Of a stretch of 64,000 nt of DNA, positions 9,984 to 19,460 are shown one piece after another. The position numbers and the translations under genes were made by a program. Numbering within the stretch: position 1 is the stretch's first letter; each line of letters starts with the position of its first letter. Below the pieces are notes generated by a model that did not search any database, was not told the DNA's origin, and saw only the letters and a program-made list of their open reading frames with translations. This DNA is from Acinetobacter haemolyticus. GTDB taxonomy: Bacteria > Pseudomonadota > Gammaproteobacteria > Pseudomonadales > Moraxellaceae. The stretch lies in contig NZ_OVCN01000006.1 in assembly GCF_900406815.1 (NCBI RefSeq), forward strand, positions 1-64,000, in the 5' to 3' direction.

Positions 9984-11090
9984 ATGGGCATCCGTATAAC
10001 AGGTACAGGTTTGTTCCACCCAACCGAATCTATTTCCAATGAAGAGTTGGTTGAAAGTTTAAATGCTTATGTAGAACAGTATAATCAAGCCAATGCTGAT
10101 AAAATTGCAGCGGGTGAACTAGAAGAACTGCGTGGCTCTAGTCCTGAGTTTATTGAAAAAGCTTCAGGGATTAAGCGTCGTTACGTGGTTGAGAAATCTG
10201 GTATTCTTGATCCAACACGTTTGCGTCCTCGTTTACAAGAGCGTAGTAATGATGAGCTTTCACTTCAAGCGGAGTGGGGTGTAATTGCTGCAAAACAAGC
10301 GATGGAAAATGCAGGGGTTACTGCTGAAGACATCGATGTCGTGATTTTGGCATGTTCAAATATGCAACGCGCATATCCAGCCGTTGCCATTGAAATCCAG
10401 TCAGCATTAGGTATCAAAGGTTATGCTTATGATATGAATGTGGCTTGTTCAGCAGCGACATTTGGTTTAAAGCAGGCCTATGATGCAGTGAAATGTGGTG
10501 CTCGCCGTGTTTTACTGCTTAATGTTGAGATTACATCAGGTCATTTAGATTATCGTACGCGTGATGCACACTTTATCTTTGGTGATGTTGCGACAGCTTC
10601 AATTATTGAAGAAACTGAAACAAAATCAGGTTACGAAATCTTAGATATCCATTTGTTTACCCAATTCTCAAATAATATCCGCAATAATTTTGGTTTCTTA
10701 AACCGTAGTGAAGATGCGGTTGTCGATGACAAATTGTTCCGTCAAGATGGCCGTAAAGTTTTTAAAGAAGTTTGCCCGCTTGTTGCGAAAATCATTACCG
10801 CGCAATTGGAAAAACTCCAATTAACACCTGAGCAGGTTAAGCGTTTTTGGTTACACCAAGCCAATGCTAATATGAACGAGTTAATTTTAAAACTTGTCGT
10901 TGGTAAAGAGGCGAATTTAGAACGCGCACCAATTATTTTAGACGAGTTTGCCAATACCTCTTCTGCTGGCGTGATTATTGCCATGCATCGTACAGGCGAG
11001 CAAGTGAATGATGGTGAATATGCTGTGATCTCTTCGTTCGGTGCTGGTTATTCTGTCGGCTCGATTATTGTGCAAAAACATATCGCATAA
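9984..11090 (+). CDS. Beta-ketoacyl-ACP synthase III family protein
   Basis: A thiolase-fold condensing enzyme of 368 residues. The FabH-type catalytic triad is visible: Cys in [10 protein letters not shown], His in [10 protein letters not shown] and Asn in FANTSSAGV. It is longer than typical FabH (about 320 residues), mostly through a charged insert at residues 30-80. It could initiate fatty acid synthesis or act on a longer acyl chain, so I do not assign the fabH symbol. AGGAGT precedes the ATG. It ends at a strong terminator shared with the convergent lipoprotein gene. Confidence 0.85.
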   Translation: MGIRITGTGLFHPTESISNEELVESLNAYVEQYNQANADKIAAGELEELRGSSPEFIEKASGIKRRYVVEKSGILDPTRLRPRLQERSNDELSLQAEWGVIAAKQAMENAGVTAEDIDVVILACSNMQRAYPAVAIEIQSALGIKGYAYDMNVACSAATFGLKQAYDAVKCGARRVLLLNVEITSGHLDYRTRDAHFIFGDVATASIIEETETKSGYEILDIHLFTQFSNNIRNNFGFLNRSEDAVVDDKLFRQDGRKVFKEVCPLVAKIITAQLEKLQLTPEQVKRFWLHQANANMNELILKLVVGKEANLERAPIILDEFANTSSAGVIIAMHRTGEQVNDGEYAVISSFGAGYSVGSIIVQKHIA

Positions 11091-11103
11091 ATTTTTATAA
11101 ATA

Positions 11104-11137
11104 AAAAAACACCGCATTTAAAAATGCGGTGTTTTTT
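11104..11137. terminator. Bidirectional rho-independent terminator
   Basis: A 16-base perfect inverted repeat built around ACACCGCATTT / AAATGCGGTGT with A- and T-runs on the two flanks. It lies between two convergent genes and can end both transcripts. Confidence 0.9.
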
Positions 11138-11155
11138 TTATTTAAGCATGGGCAT

Positions 11156-12862
11156 TTATTTCAACATAATCGCGAGATCTATCAGTTGAGGGGTCGTGCT
11201 GCTACCAATCGTTGAGGCAGCTAGATTGGGTGTACCGTCTACATTAATAGCAAGTCTAGCCCTTGGTGTCATAATCGTTGTATCATTATTTAAATCAATC
11301 CGATATAAAACAGATGGTCCTGTCATTCCTGAGACGGTTGCTAAGGCAAAACCGTTATCACCACCCGCAATATCAAAGCCATTATCTAGCCCTAAGTTGA
11401 TGCCTAAAGCACCAATTGAATTGAGTACACCATCGTTTGGTGGACTTTGTTTAACTAAAAGTTGGTTGCCTTGATCTAGGTTAAATAATTCTGTACCAAT
11501 CATTGCGATCGGTGTTTGGAAGCTATTGGTGTAAGCTGCTGCGGTTACAACAGCACCTTCGATTCCATTGAGTTCACCATCGGTAATGGTGTCACCAGTG
11601 TCAACATTGATACGTAAGCTCTGTCCGGTATTGCTAATAACACGTAATCGGTCTGCTGCTGGGTTAAAGTCAACGGCAAAGTTGGTACCTAGCAGTGTAG
11701 TGAATGGATTATCATCACCCATTGCAGCTTTCAATGAGGTTTGAAGGGTGGCCATACCTGTTTGCATATTGATAGTGTATAGATTTGATTGATCACTTAA
11801 TCCATAAAGCATGCCTGATTTATCGGTCATAGTTTTGAATCTGAAATCTATCCCGATAATTTTTTCTCCAACCTTTAAACCTGTGATATTGGTCTGTTTG
11901 ACTGTATTTGGGCTATTTACCATAAAGTGCAGTAATTGATTATTCGCACTGAGGCCAAATGCATGAGCGCCACTATCTTTGGCACTTTCAAGTGCTAAAC
12001 CGCGAATTCCAGCAGTTTGAAACAGATTTGGTAGGTTTTTACTTTCTACTACAGCAGCATTGTCTGAACCTACAGCGGCAAGGTTTAAGTGGTGAAGTTG
12101 ATAGTTTCCAGCAGCTTTGAGGGCTGCATAGCCGACATTATTAATAGGATCAATATCAAAACCACCGCCACCAGAAATGTTAACACCCTGAGCGAGCATT
12201 GCTGAGTTACTCAAAGTACCTGCATTGGCGTTTTGCAGATAGATACGATCAGTATTTTGATCAATACTAAATAATCGTGTAGAACCCGTACCAGCCATTG
12301 CGTTGGTATATGCGGCAGCGATAATCGAAACTGAGTCAGTACCTGAACTGATATTGCCATCGGTGATGGTTGCGCCTGTATCTACATTGATTCTTAAATT
12401 TTGCCCGTCATTGCCAATTACTCTTAGACGGTCAGCTGCTGGATTGAAATTTACAGTCATTAAATCAGGATTACCCGTTATTTTGCTGTAAGGTGCATTG
12501 CCATCTGTTGTATCACTTGGGTCTGCAACTAATTTACTTACCCATGTAACTCGACCTGTTTGAGGATTAAGTGTGTAAATATTGCCCATGGTGCCAACAG
12601 CATAAAGTTTGCCGTCTTTGGGGCGGTGGTCAATACCGATGAGTTGTTCATCTGCTTGTAAGCCTGTAATTTTAAGATTGGATACTAATTTTTCAGGTTG
12701 ATCACGGTTAATTGAGCTGATCATCCCATTGGCTGTTAAAATTAGTACATCGCCCGTATTGGTAGCTGAGGGCTTAGAATCATTATTAGAATCACTGTTA
12801 CATCCTAAAAGAAACACGCTACCGAGGATTGCAGTGCTTAGTGATAAAGTTTTTCTATTCAT
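11156..12862 (-). CDS. DUF4394 lipoprotein with two tandem domains
   Basis: A 568-residue predicted lipoprotein: signal peptide with lipobox FLLGC, Cys21. The mature part holds two DUF4394 domains (about 38-300 and 305-568). Each repeats the same landmarks: LIGIDHRP or IIGIDFRF, LYAVG or LYGLS with a TG pair, NPAADRLRVI, LRINVDTG.TITDG, AAAYTN and GFDI. This is a beta-propeller-like fold probably exposed at the envelope; no enzymatic function is known. It is single-gene, with a terminator on one side and a 361-base gap on the other. Confidence 0.85.
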   Translation of the reverse strand: MNRKTLSLSTAILGSVFLLGCNSDSNNDSKPSATNTGDVLILTANGMISSINRDQPEKLVSNLKITGLQADEQLIGIDHRPKDGKLYAVGTMGNIYTLNPQTGRVTWVSKLVADPSDTTDGNAPYSKITGNPDLMTVNFNPAADRLRVIGNDGQNLRINVDTGATITDGNISSGTDSVSIIAAAYTNAMAGTGSTRLFSIDQNTDRIYLQNANAGTLSNSAMLAQGVNISGGGGFDIDPINNVGYAALKAAGNYQLHHLNLAAVGSDNAAVVESKNLPNLFQTAGIRGLALESAKDSGAHAFGLSANNQLLHFMVNSPNTVKQTNITGLKVGEKIIGIDFRFKTMTDKSGMLYGLSDQSNLYTINMQTGMATLQTSLKAAMGDDNPFTTLLGTNFAVDFNPAADRLRVISNTGQSLRINVDTGDTITDGELNGIEGAVVTAAAYTNSFQTPIAMIGTELFNLDQGNQLLVKQSPPNDGVLNSIGALGINLGLDNGFDIAGGDNGFALATVSGMTGPSVLYRIDLNNDTTIMTPRARLAINVDGTPNLAASTIGSSTTPQLIDLAIMLK

Positions 12863-13223
12863 TTTTTCATATCCTGATTAATACTTTTTTGATAAGAAGT
12901 TGTTGGTTTTATTCCGTACCATGTATAAAACGAGAACTTCTAATGATTTTGTGATGAGTTATAAATAAAGATTGAAACCTCTATTTTTTTCATTGTTAGT
13001 TCAAATAGTTTTTATCAACCTTAATCAGGATATAAGTGTGAGTATTCAAAGTAAATTTATGTTTTTAAGTGATTTTTTTGTAATAGGGTTTTGAGTTGTA
13101 ATTCTTCACGCCGAATTCACGGCTGATCAGAAAGGCTTAAGTTGTGACATGATCTGGTTGAAATATATTGTAAAAAAAAGAGAATATAATATTCTCTCTT
13201 TCAGCTAAATTATTGAGTTAGGA
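12863..13223. other. Intergenic region between the DUF4394 lipoprotein and lipA
   Basis: AT-rich region that must contain the promoter of the minus-strand lipoprotein gene. The only structured element I see is the lipA terminator at its right end (13172-13201). No open frame of protein-like composition was found. Confidence 0.5.
13172..13201 (-). terminator. Rho-independent terminator of lipA
   Basis: Inverted repeat AGAGAAT / ATTCTCT with a short AT loop at 13179-13197, followed on the minus strand by eight T residues. The stem is AT-rich, so it is weaker than the others in this window. Confidence 0.7.
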
Positions 13224-14237
13224 TTAGGCTTCTACAGTTTGTACTGCAATCTTTTTAGCTGGATCTACTTTGCGGCGTACTGCTGGTACAGGCTCACCAT
13301 GATATTGGCGATCAGCAAAGTAGCTTGAACGAACCATTGGTGCAGACCAGATATTTCTGAAACCGAGTTTACGACCATGTTCTGCATAACGCTCGAATTC
13401 TTCTGGTGTGACAAAACGGTCGATTGGTGCATGTTGCTTAGATGGTTGTAGATATTGACCAATCGTTACGTAATCAACATCATGAGCACGAAGATCATCA
13501 AGCAATGCAATCACTTCTTCTTCTGTCTCACCAATACCAACCATCAAGCCGCATTTAGTGGGTACATCAGGGCAGTATTCTTTAAACATTTTCAAAAGAT
13601 TTAAAGAATGTTGATAGTCTGAACCTGGACGCATTGCTTTATATAAGCGCGGAACAGTTTCAATATTGTGATTGAAAACATCAGGTGGGCATTCAGTCAT
13701 GATACGTAAGGCGATATCCATACGACCACGGAAATCAGGAACTAGAATTTCCAATAATGTTTTCGGACTCAAATCGCGGGCTTCTTTGATACAATCAACA
13801 AAGTGTTGAGCACCACCATCTAGAAGATCATCACGATCCACCGATGTAATTACGGCATACTTTAAACCAAGATTGGAAATCGTCTCAGCCATATGGCGTG
13901 GTTCATCAGGATCAAGTGTATTTGGTCGCCCATGCGCGACGTCACAGAAAGGACAACGGCGAGTACAAATATCACCCATAATCATGAATGTGGCAGTACC
14001 ACCACCGAAACATTCTGGTAAATTAGGACAAGCTGCTTCTTCACACACGGTATGAAGCTTTTGTGAACGTAAGGTTGTTTTGATGCGCTGAACTTCGTCT
14101 GGCGCAGTCATTTTGACGCGAATCCAGTCTGGCTTGCGAGGCACTTCAACCGTAGGGATAACTTTTACAGGAATTCTTGCGACCTTTTCTGCGCCACGAA
14201 GTTTTTGACCCTGTTCAGGTTTACGGTGTTCAGACAT
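13224..14237 (-). CDS. lipA: Lipoyl synthase
   Basis: Radical-SAM enzyme of 337 residues that inserts two sulfurs into protein-bound octanoyl groups. Both iron-sulfur motifs are intact: the auxiliary cluster [12 protein letters not shown] (C65, C70, C76) and the radical-SAM cluster CTRRCPFC (C91, C95, C98), plus RSSYFAD near the C-terminus, which carries the conserved RSSY serine. No lipB is adjacent. The start at 14237 gives the expected length. It is divergent from sthA. Confidence 0.97.
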   Translation of the reverse strand: MSEHRKPEQGQKLRGAEKVARIPVKVIPTVEVPRKPDWIRVKMTAPDEVQRIKTTLRSQKLHTVCEEAACPNLPECFGGGTATFMIMGDICTRRCPFCDVAHGRPNTLDPDEPRHMAETISNLGLKYAVITSVDRDDLLDGGAQHFVDCIKEARDLSPKTLLEILVPDFRGRMDIALRIMTECPPDVFNHNIETVPRLYKAMRPGSDYQHSLNLLKMFKEYCPDVPTKCGLMVGIGETEEEVIALLDDLRAHDVDYVTIGQYLQPSKQHAPIDRFVTPEEFERYAEHGRKLGFRNIWSAPMVRSSYFADRQYHGEPVPAVRRKVDPAKKIAVQTVEA

Positions 14238-14426
14238 ATCTTTTCTACAACCTTTGATTTCAAATCTCTTGTTATTATAGTCAAATTTGCTGCGGGATAG
14301 GACGAATTAGGTATTCATTTTAAAAATGTCTATATATAAAATATACGATTGAGAAATATATCAATTCAACGCATATTAGTTATCATATATTTAGAAATAC
14401 GCAGCGAGAAATCAAAGGAGCTTTTA

Positions 14427-15842
14427 ATGCCACGTAAGAAAGAGGTCGTTGGTGGGAATATTGTCAAATATGATGCAGTAATTCTCGGTTCTGGCCCAGC
14501 TGGTGAAGGCGCGGCAATGAAGCTAGCTAAAGCAGGTAAACGTGTAGCAATTGTTGATGTTCGTGATCAACTTGGTGGTAACTGTGCACATGTAGGTACA
14601 ATTCCAAGTAAAGCATTACGACAAACTGTTTCGAGTATTATTCGTTACCAGCGTGATCCAATGTTTCAAAAAGTAGGTGAATGGAAACAGTTCACGATGA
14701 AACAGGTATTACGTAATGCGCACAAAGTGATTCAACAACAAGTAGATACACATACCCGTTTTTACGATCGCAATAAAATTGAAGTTTTTCATGGTCGTGC
14801 ATATATCCAAGATAAAAATACAGTTTTAATTTTTGGTCAGGATGGTATTAAAGATACCATCATTTGTAAACAGATCGTGATTGCTACAGGTAGTCGACCA
14901 TATCAACCGCAAGGTCTGGACTTTAATCATCCACGTGTTTTTGATTCAGATAAGATTTTAGATCTTGATTATACGATTCAAAAGATCATCATTTATGGTG
15001 CAGGTGTAATTGGTTGTGAATATGCCTCTATTTTTATTGGGCTAGACCATAAAGTTGATTTGATTAACACACAACAAAAGTTACTCAGTTACTTGGATGA
15101 TGAGATCGCAGATGCATTGTCATATCACTTACGTGAACAAGGTGTATTGATTCGTCACAATGAGCAAATTGATCGTTTAGAAACTTTTGATGATCATGTG
15201 GTTTTACACTTGCTCAGCGGTAAGAAAATCAAAGCAGATGCAATCTTGTGGTGTAATGGGCGTTCGGGCAACACGGATGGTCTGGGCTTAGAAAATGTTG
15301 GCTTAGTACCGAATAGCCGTGGTCAATTAATGGTAAATGATCAATATCAAACTGAAGTGGAAAATATTTTTGCAGCAGGTGATGTAATCGGTTGGCCGTC
15401 ACTCGCATCGGCAGCATATGACCAAGGGCGTTGTGCGGGTGCTAATATGGTTGGCGAGAAAAATGTCAAACCAATTAAAGATGTACCGACTGGCATTTAC
15501 ACCATTCCAGAAATTTCCTCGATCGGTAAAACTGAACAGGAACTGACTGAAGAAAGAATCCCATACGAAGTTGGACAAGCGTCTTTCCGTCATTTGGCTC
15601 GTGCACAAATTACAGGGGATACGGTGGGGGAATTAAAGATACTATTCCATCGTGATACCTTAGAAGTGTTAGGTATTCACTGTTTCGGGAACAATGCTGC
15701 TGAGATTATTCACATTGGTCAGGTGGTGATGCATAGTCCAAACAATACCTTGAAGTATTTTGTTGAAACAACTTTTAACTATCCAACGATGGCAGAAGCT
15801 TATCGTGTGGCCGCTTTAAACGGTATCAATCGTTTATTCTAA
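14427..15842 (+). CDS. sthA: Si-specific NAD(P)(+) transhydrogenase (soluble)
   Basis: Flavoprotein of 471 residues that moves reducing equivalents between NADPH and NAD+. FAD motif [10 protein letters not shown] (21-30) and NAD(P) motif [10 protein letters not shown] are present. In the redox-active segment [13 protein letters not shown] only C53 remains and the second cysteine of lipoamide dehydrogenases is Thr, the hallmark of SthA. The frame is open from a TTG at 14349, but ATG 14427 has a perfect AAAGGAG six bases upstream and begins a conserved N-terminus. Confidence 0.93.
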   Translation: MPRKKEVVGGNIVKYDAVILGSGPAGEGAAMKLAKAGKRVAIVDVRDQLGGNCAHVGTIPSKALRQTVSSIIRYQRDPMFQKVGEWKQFTMKQVLRNAHKVIQQQVDTHTRFYDRNKIEVFHGRAYIQDKNTVLIFGQDGIKDTIICKQIVIATGSRPYQPQGLDFNHPRVFDSDKILDLDYTIQKIIIYGAGVIGCEYASIFIGLDHKVDLINTQQKLLSYLDDEIADALSYHLREQGVLIRHNEQIDRLETFDDHVVLHLLSGKKIKADAILWCNGRSGNTDGLGLENVGLVPNSRGQLMVNDQYQTEVENIFAAGDVIGWPSLASAAYDQGRCAGANMVGEKNVKPIKDVPTGIYTIPEISSIGKTEQELTEERIPYEVGQASFRHLARAQITGDTVGELKILFHRDTLEVLGIHCFGNNAAEIIHIGQVVMHSPNNTLKYFVETTFNYPTMAEAYRVAALNGINRLF

Positions 15843-15866
15843 GCGAAGGATATTGTCTGATATTAT

Positions 15867-15897
15867 AAAAATGCCAATCAACTTGATTGGCATTTTT
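15867..15897 (+). terminator. Rho-independent terminator of sthA
   Basis: A 14-base stem AAAAATGCCAATCA / TGATTGGCATTTTT with a 3-base loop and terminal T-run, 24 bases after the sthA stop. Confidence 0.9.
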
Positions 15898-15923
15898 ACA
15901 TTGTGAACGAAAGAAAGGTAAGA

Positions 15924-16394
15924 ATGAAAACTCAAAAAAATAATTGGATCTTATTGATTGTCATTGCGTTACTGGTATTTGCTTATGTTGGTTTGGATTT
16001 TAAGCAAAATAGTACACAACGTGGAGAAGTTTCCTCATCAGTTGAGCGGCATCCTGTTGATGATCAGGCCAAGATCATGCAAGCCTTTCAGCAACAGCGA
16101 AGTAAACTTCAAGTGCGTTCACAGGGGAGCGTTAAGGCACTTCTTCCTGATGATAACGATGGCTCTAGGCATCAGCGAATCATTCTTCAATTGGACAATG
16201 GTTTGACACTATTGGTTGCACATAATATTGACTTGGCACCACGAATAGAGGGGCTGCAAAAAGGTGAAACGGTTGAGTTTTATGGGGTGTATGAATATAA
16301 CAATAAAGGTGGGGTTATCCATTGGACACACCACGACCCAAGAAGAAAACATATTGATGGATGGTTGAAATATAAAGGAAAAATGTATCAATAA
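15924..16394 (+). CDS. DUF3465 domain-containing exported protein
   Basis: A 156-residue protein with an N-terminal hydrophobic segment (residues about 8-24, a signal or anchor) and a DUF3465 domain: GSVKALLPDDNDGSRHQRII, LTLLVAHNID, GETVEFYGVYEYN and the C-terminal IHWTHHDPRRKHIDGWL. The domain has an OB-fold-like look and sits in the periplasm; its role is unknown. A GTG seven codons upstream is possible, but ATG 15924 has GAAAGG in good position. Confidence 0.8.
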   Translation: MKTQKNNWILLIVIALLVFAYVGLDFKQNSTQRGEVSSSVERHPVDDQAKIMQAFQQQRSKLQVRSQGSVKALLPDDNDGSRHQRIILQLDNGLTLLVAHNIDLAPRIEGLQKGETVEFYGVYEYNNKGGVIHWTHHDPRRKHIDGWLKYKGKMYQ

Positions 16395-16422
16395 TATATG
16401 AGGGTTAAGGAGAAAGAATTAT

Positions 16423-16836
16423 TTATTCATCCCAGAAATCTCGATCAAATGGTTTAAATTGAAGAGCATCTTTCTTTGAGATGCCAAATTCATTGATTAA
16501 ATTGATATAAGCTCTCTCAACATTTTCAAGTGCTGACTCTTCAATTGGACCATATATTTCACCATTTTTCATAATAAGTGCATAAATATAGTCAATTGAG
16601 CCACCAAAACACTCATATTCAATAAAAAGCCATTGTCTAACATGATTAATATTCATCGCTCTAAAAAGAGCTTTTATTTCATCTGGTGACGATGGCGTTT
16701 TAATTGACGGGGAGAGCTTTATCCCAATGCCATGGAATGGTTCTTTGATATCTTTCCAAGTAGCCCCGTCAATAGGAGAAAAAGGGCTTTTCATTTGCTC
16801 GGTTAATGCAAAAAAACCTACAAATTGATATGACAT
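16423..16836 (-). CDS. Hypothetical protein, family not recognised
   Basis: A 137-residue soluble, acidic protein without signal peptide or membrane segment; it has several tryptophans and phenylalanines and ends in FDRDFWDE. I do not recognise a domain. Size and acidity resemble the immunity proteins found as orphans in Acinetobacter genomes, but that is only a resemblance. It lies alone between convergent neighbours and is somewhat more AT-rich than the flanking housekeeping genes. Confidence 0.65.
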   Translation of the reverse strand: MSYQFVGFFALTEQMKSPFSPIDGATWKDIKEPFHGIGIKLSPSIKTPSSPDEIKALFRAMNINHVRQWLFIEYECFGGSIDYIYALIMKNGEIYGPIEESALENVERAYINLINEFGISKKDALQFKPFDRDFWDE

Positions 16837-16887
16837 TTAAATCCTATTCCTGAATATTTAGAGGCTTGTTGCATGATATGCGCTAAA

Positions 16888-17340
16888 TCAGCTTGTAAGC
16901 GCCAATTTATGACGAGATTTCCATTTAGGTAGGACTTTAGCTAAATAAGCATCCATACACCATACAGGGCCAATCAGAAGGAATTGCAGATCTTTGAAGA
17001 ATGATGGTTTCTTACCTTCAACTTTATGCCCGTAAAATTGACCAATCCAAGCAATGACAAAAATTCCAATATAAAAACCGACACCGACTGGAAGAATGAT
17101 GATTAACCATGCCATTACTGCGAGAAGCGCAGCCATCGCGACAGCAAGTACGATGTCCAAACGTGCATAAAAAACTAAAGTGAGCACAAGCAATAGAGCA
17201 GTGAGTAAGGTGCTAAAATGCGCCAAGATCCCAATAATCGAAAACAGGATCGCAGGAACGCAAACCCAATGGATTTTCTTGTTGGTCTGATTTTGATGAC
17301 TATCGCTATATTCTTCAAACCACTCATCGATCGATTTCAC
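16888..17340 (-). CDS. DUF962 (Mpo1-like) membrane protein
   Basis: A 150-residue membrane protein of the DUF962/Mpo1 family. It has the N-terminal WFEEYSDSHQN.TNK.IHWVCVP motif with family histidines, about four membrane segments, and FYGHKVEGKKPSFFKDLQFL before the C-terminal LIGPVWCMD. Yeast Mpo1 is a dioxygenase acting on 2-hydroxy fatty acids; bacterial function is unproven. The frame is open to 17454, but GTG 17340 has AAGGAG six bases upstream and starts right at the conserved domain, so I choose it. Confidence 0.82.
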   Translation of the reverse strand: MKSIDEWFEEYSDSHQNQTNKKIHWVCVPAILFSIIGILAHFSTLLTALLLVLTLVFYARLDIVLAVAMAALLAVMAWLIIILPVGVGFYIGIFVIAWIGQFYGHKVEGKKPSFFKDLQFLLIGPVWCMDAYLAKVLPKWKSRHKLALTS

Positions 17341-17442
17341 AGCGCTCTCCTTGCAATAATATTTTTTTATTTTTTTCAATATACCGAAGAACCGCTTTAG
17401 CGTCAAAAAGATTGAAAGGGATATTTTATTTAGATTGGCAAT

Positions 17443-17467
17443 AAAAAAAGCCACACATGGTGGCTTT
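17443..17467 (-). terminator. Rho-independent terminator of the RlpA-like gene
   Basis: Stem AAAGCCAC / GTGGCTTT with a 5-base loop, followed on the minus strand by a run of T residues. It lies 28 bases after the stop of the RlpA-family gene. Confidence 0.85.
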
Positions 17468-17494
17468 AATTATATTGCAATGAATGATCTAAAC

Positions 17495-18106
17495 TTATGA
17501 ATTTGGACCATCAACGCGTTCGATACTAACTTTACCCAGACCTGCATTTGTAAGTCCGATTTGCTTCGCCGCACCATAAGATAAATCAAGTACACGGTTA
17601 CCATGGAAAGGACCACGATCATTAACCTTTACCACAACACTTTTACCATTATCTCGATTGGTTACGCGAATATAGCAGTTGAGCGGAAGGCTACGGTGTG
17701 CAGCGGTCATTGCATTCATATCGAATGTTTCACCACTTGCAGTTTTACGGCCGTGGAATTGACGACCATACCAAGAAGCAACACCAGTTTGACTAAACTT
17801 ACGTACAGTGTTTGATGCAACTGTATTCAGTTTTTCAATCACTGAAGGCTCTTCTTCAGGGATGTCGATTTTAGCAGCGATCGTTTGACGACGTACTTGG
17901 TCACCTGAGCGCTCAGTGATTGAAAGACTATTTACGTTAGAAAGACGCGAATTAAAATTTTGAGAATCTTTGCTAAGAACGCGGGCTGCCAAATTAGAAC
18001 CTTCAACATCGCTGTTCAACGATGAAGACTGAACCATTTCAGCATGTAACGGGCTTAAACTTAAGCCTGCCGTCAGCGCTAGAATATATTTTAGCGAAAA
18101 CTGCAT
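17495..18106 (-). CDS. rlpA: Septal ring lytic transglycosylase RlpA family protein
   Basis: A 203-residue exported protein: signal peptide ending near LHAEM, a 90-residue linker and a double-psi beta-barrel RlpA domain (GVASWYGRQFHGRKTASGE, MTAAHRSLP, VKVNDRGPFHGNRVLDLS). The catalytic-type aspartate in NDRGPF is present. RlpA cleaves peptidoglycan strands lacking stem peptides. There is no lipobox and no C-terminal SPOR domain, so septal targeting is not evident. It lies downstream of rodA-mltB, as in Pseudomonas, but after a 333-base gap. Confidence 0.85.
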   Translation of the reverse strand: MQFSLKYILALTAGLSLSPLHAEMVQSSSLNSDVEGSNLAARVLSKDSQNFNSRLSNVNSLSITERSGDQVRRQTIAAKIDIPEEEPSVIEKLNTVASNTVRKFSQTGVASWYGRQFHGRKTASGETFDMNAMTAAHRSLPLNCYIRVTNRDNGKSVVVKVNDRGPFHGNRVLDLSYGAAKQIGLTNAGLGKVSIERVDGPNS

Positions 18107-18439
18107 TGTATAAACTCCTAGAGAACATGCTTTTCTATTTCAACAGAACAACCTGAAATATAGTGCACATGTCTAATTATTCACTTTTGCAATTTGCAAT
18201 TCGGAGGGCAGTTTTAACCACTTTATGCGTTTTAACGGCCCGTTCACTTGGTGTGGATAATATTCATCGCTTAGGAAGTGTGTCTAGTCATTGGAGATAA
18301 ATAGCAACAAAAAGTACAAAAACACACAAATATTGATCATTTATTGATCAATATTGTAACAAAATATGAATTTTGCTGATTTAGTGTGCTTTGTACCCAT
18401 TTTTTTTATTGACTTTTTGTAAAGTTTGGAAAAATTAGT
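18107..18439. other. Intergenic region between rlpA and mltB
   Basis: No protein-like frame is seen. It holds a perfect AT-rich inverted repeat (18329-18355, entered separately) and must contain the promoter of the minus-strand rlpA gene. Confidence 0.5.
18329..18355. repeat. Perfect inverted repeat between mltB and rlpA
   Basis: AATATTGATCA at 18329-18339 and its exact complement TGATCAATATT at 18345-18355, separated by 5 bases. It is 85 bases past the mltB stop and over 200 bases before the rlpA start. No T-run follows on either strand, so it is not a standard terminator. It could be a regulator site or a transcript-stabilising hairpin. Confidence 0.6.
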
Positions 18440-19441
18440 CTATCGACTCGCTACTTCAGTGCCTAATAACCATACAGCAGTCGCATACATACGACTTCTG
18501 TTATAGGTTGTAATCACTTGGAAATTCGGAAAAGTGATGTAATAAATTGGACCCGAACGATCTTGTAGCTGAATGACATTCACAAGATCTAAATCGTCAA
18601 TTTTTACCAGTGGATTAACAGGCGCAATCCCTAGTCGTTTTAACTCACCATAAGGCGTAGGAAGGGTTAAATCTTTGGCAATAATACTTTCAGGGTCATT
18701 ACCGAGATAACGTGCTGGAAAGCCAATTGGGCGATCACGTTCCCAACCATGCTTGGCTAAATAATTTGCAATTGATCCAATTGCATCAGTAGCAGAGTTT
18801 CTTAAATCAATATGACCATTACCATCATAATCGACGCCCAGTTTTTGGATATTGCTCGGCATAAATTGCGGGTAACCAATTGCTCCTGCATATGAACCAA
18901 CGATGCTATTGGTTGGATAGCCTTCTTTGTAAGTCCATGCGATGAGCGCGGATAATTCATCACTAAAATATTCAGCTCGACGTGGATAACCAAAAGCCAG
19001 CGTTGCTAAAGCATCTCGTGTCACGAAAGAGCCTTTATTTGCCCCGTAGCCTGTTTCTACCCCTAGAACACCGAGGATGACGGCTTTAGGGACGCCAAAT
19101 TGTTGTTCTGCACGATTTAGCGCGTCTTCATACTGATTTTTAAAGCGGATACCACGTTGAATTGTACCTTCGACCAAAAACATAGAACGATATTCGTACC
19201 AAGGTTTACTTTCACCTGGACGTGTCATGATATTTAAAATATTAGGTAGATTGCGAGCACCGCTCATGGCTGTATCAACTTGCTCGCTACTCAAGCCATA
19301 TGTTGACATTGTTTTTTGTTTAAAAGCCAAATAATTGGGATGGGAGTAAAACTCATTGGCATGAACCCAATTACAGCTTAAGAATAAACCCGCACTCAAG
19401 CTAAGAAGTCGAACTGTTTTACTTAAAGTGTTATTCAACAT
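18440..19441 (-). CDS. mltB: Lytic murein transglycosylase B
   Basis: A 333-residue peptidoglycan-cleaving enzyme of the SltB/MltB family (GH103). The catalytic glutamate is E129 in LGVETGYG, followed by the family motifs ALATLAFGYPRRAEYF, SYAGAIGYPQFMPSN and VDYDGNGHIDL. The signal peptide (residues 1-28, ending HAN) lacks a convincing lipobox, so it is probably soluble in the periplasm. The frame runs upstream into rodA, but ATG 19441 starts the signal peptide. It follows rodA by 19 bases in one operon. Confidence 0.9.
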   Translation of the reverse strand: MLNNTLSKTVRLLSLSAGLFLSCNWVHANEFYSHPNYLAFKQKTMSTYGLSSEQVDTAMSGARNLPNILNIMTRPGESKPWYEYRSMFLVEGTIQRGIRFKNQYEDALNRAEQQFGVPKAVILGVLGVETGYGANKGSFVTRDALATLAFGYPRRAEYFSDELSALIAWTYKEGYPTNSIVGSYAGAIGYPQFMPSNIQKLGVDYDGNGHIDLRNSATDAIGSIANYLAKHGWERDRPIGFPARYLGNDPESIIAKDLTLPTPYGELKRLGIAPVNPLVKIDDLDLVNVIQLQDRSGPIYYITFPNFQVITTYNRSRMYATAVWLLGTEVASR

Positions 19442-19460
19442 ATGTTTATTAAATTCCTCG

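Noticed and set aside
11196..11474. 92-codon frame antisense to the DUF4394 gene
   Set aside because: Shadow of a supported gene; no motif and no start signals.
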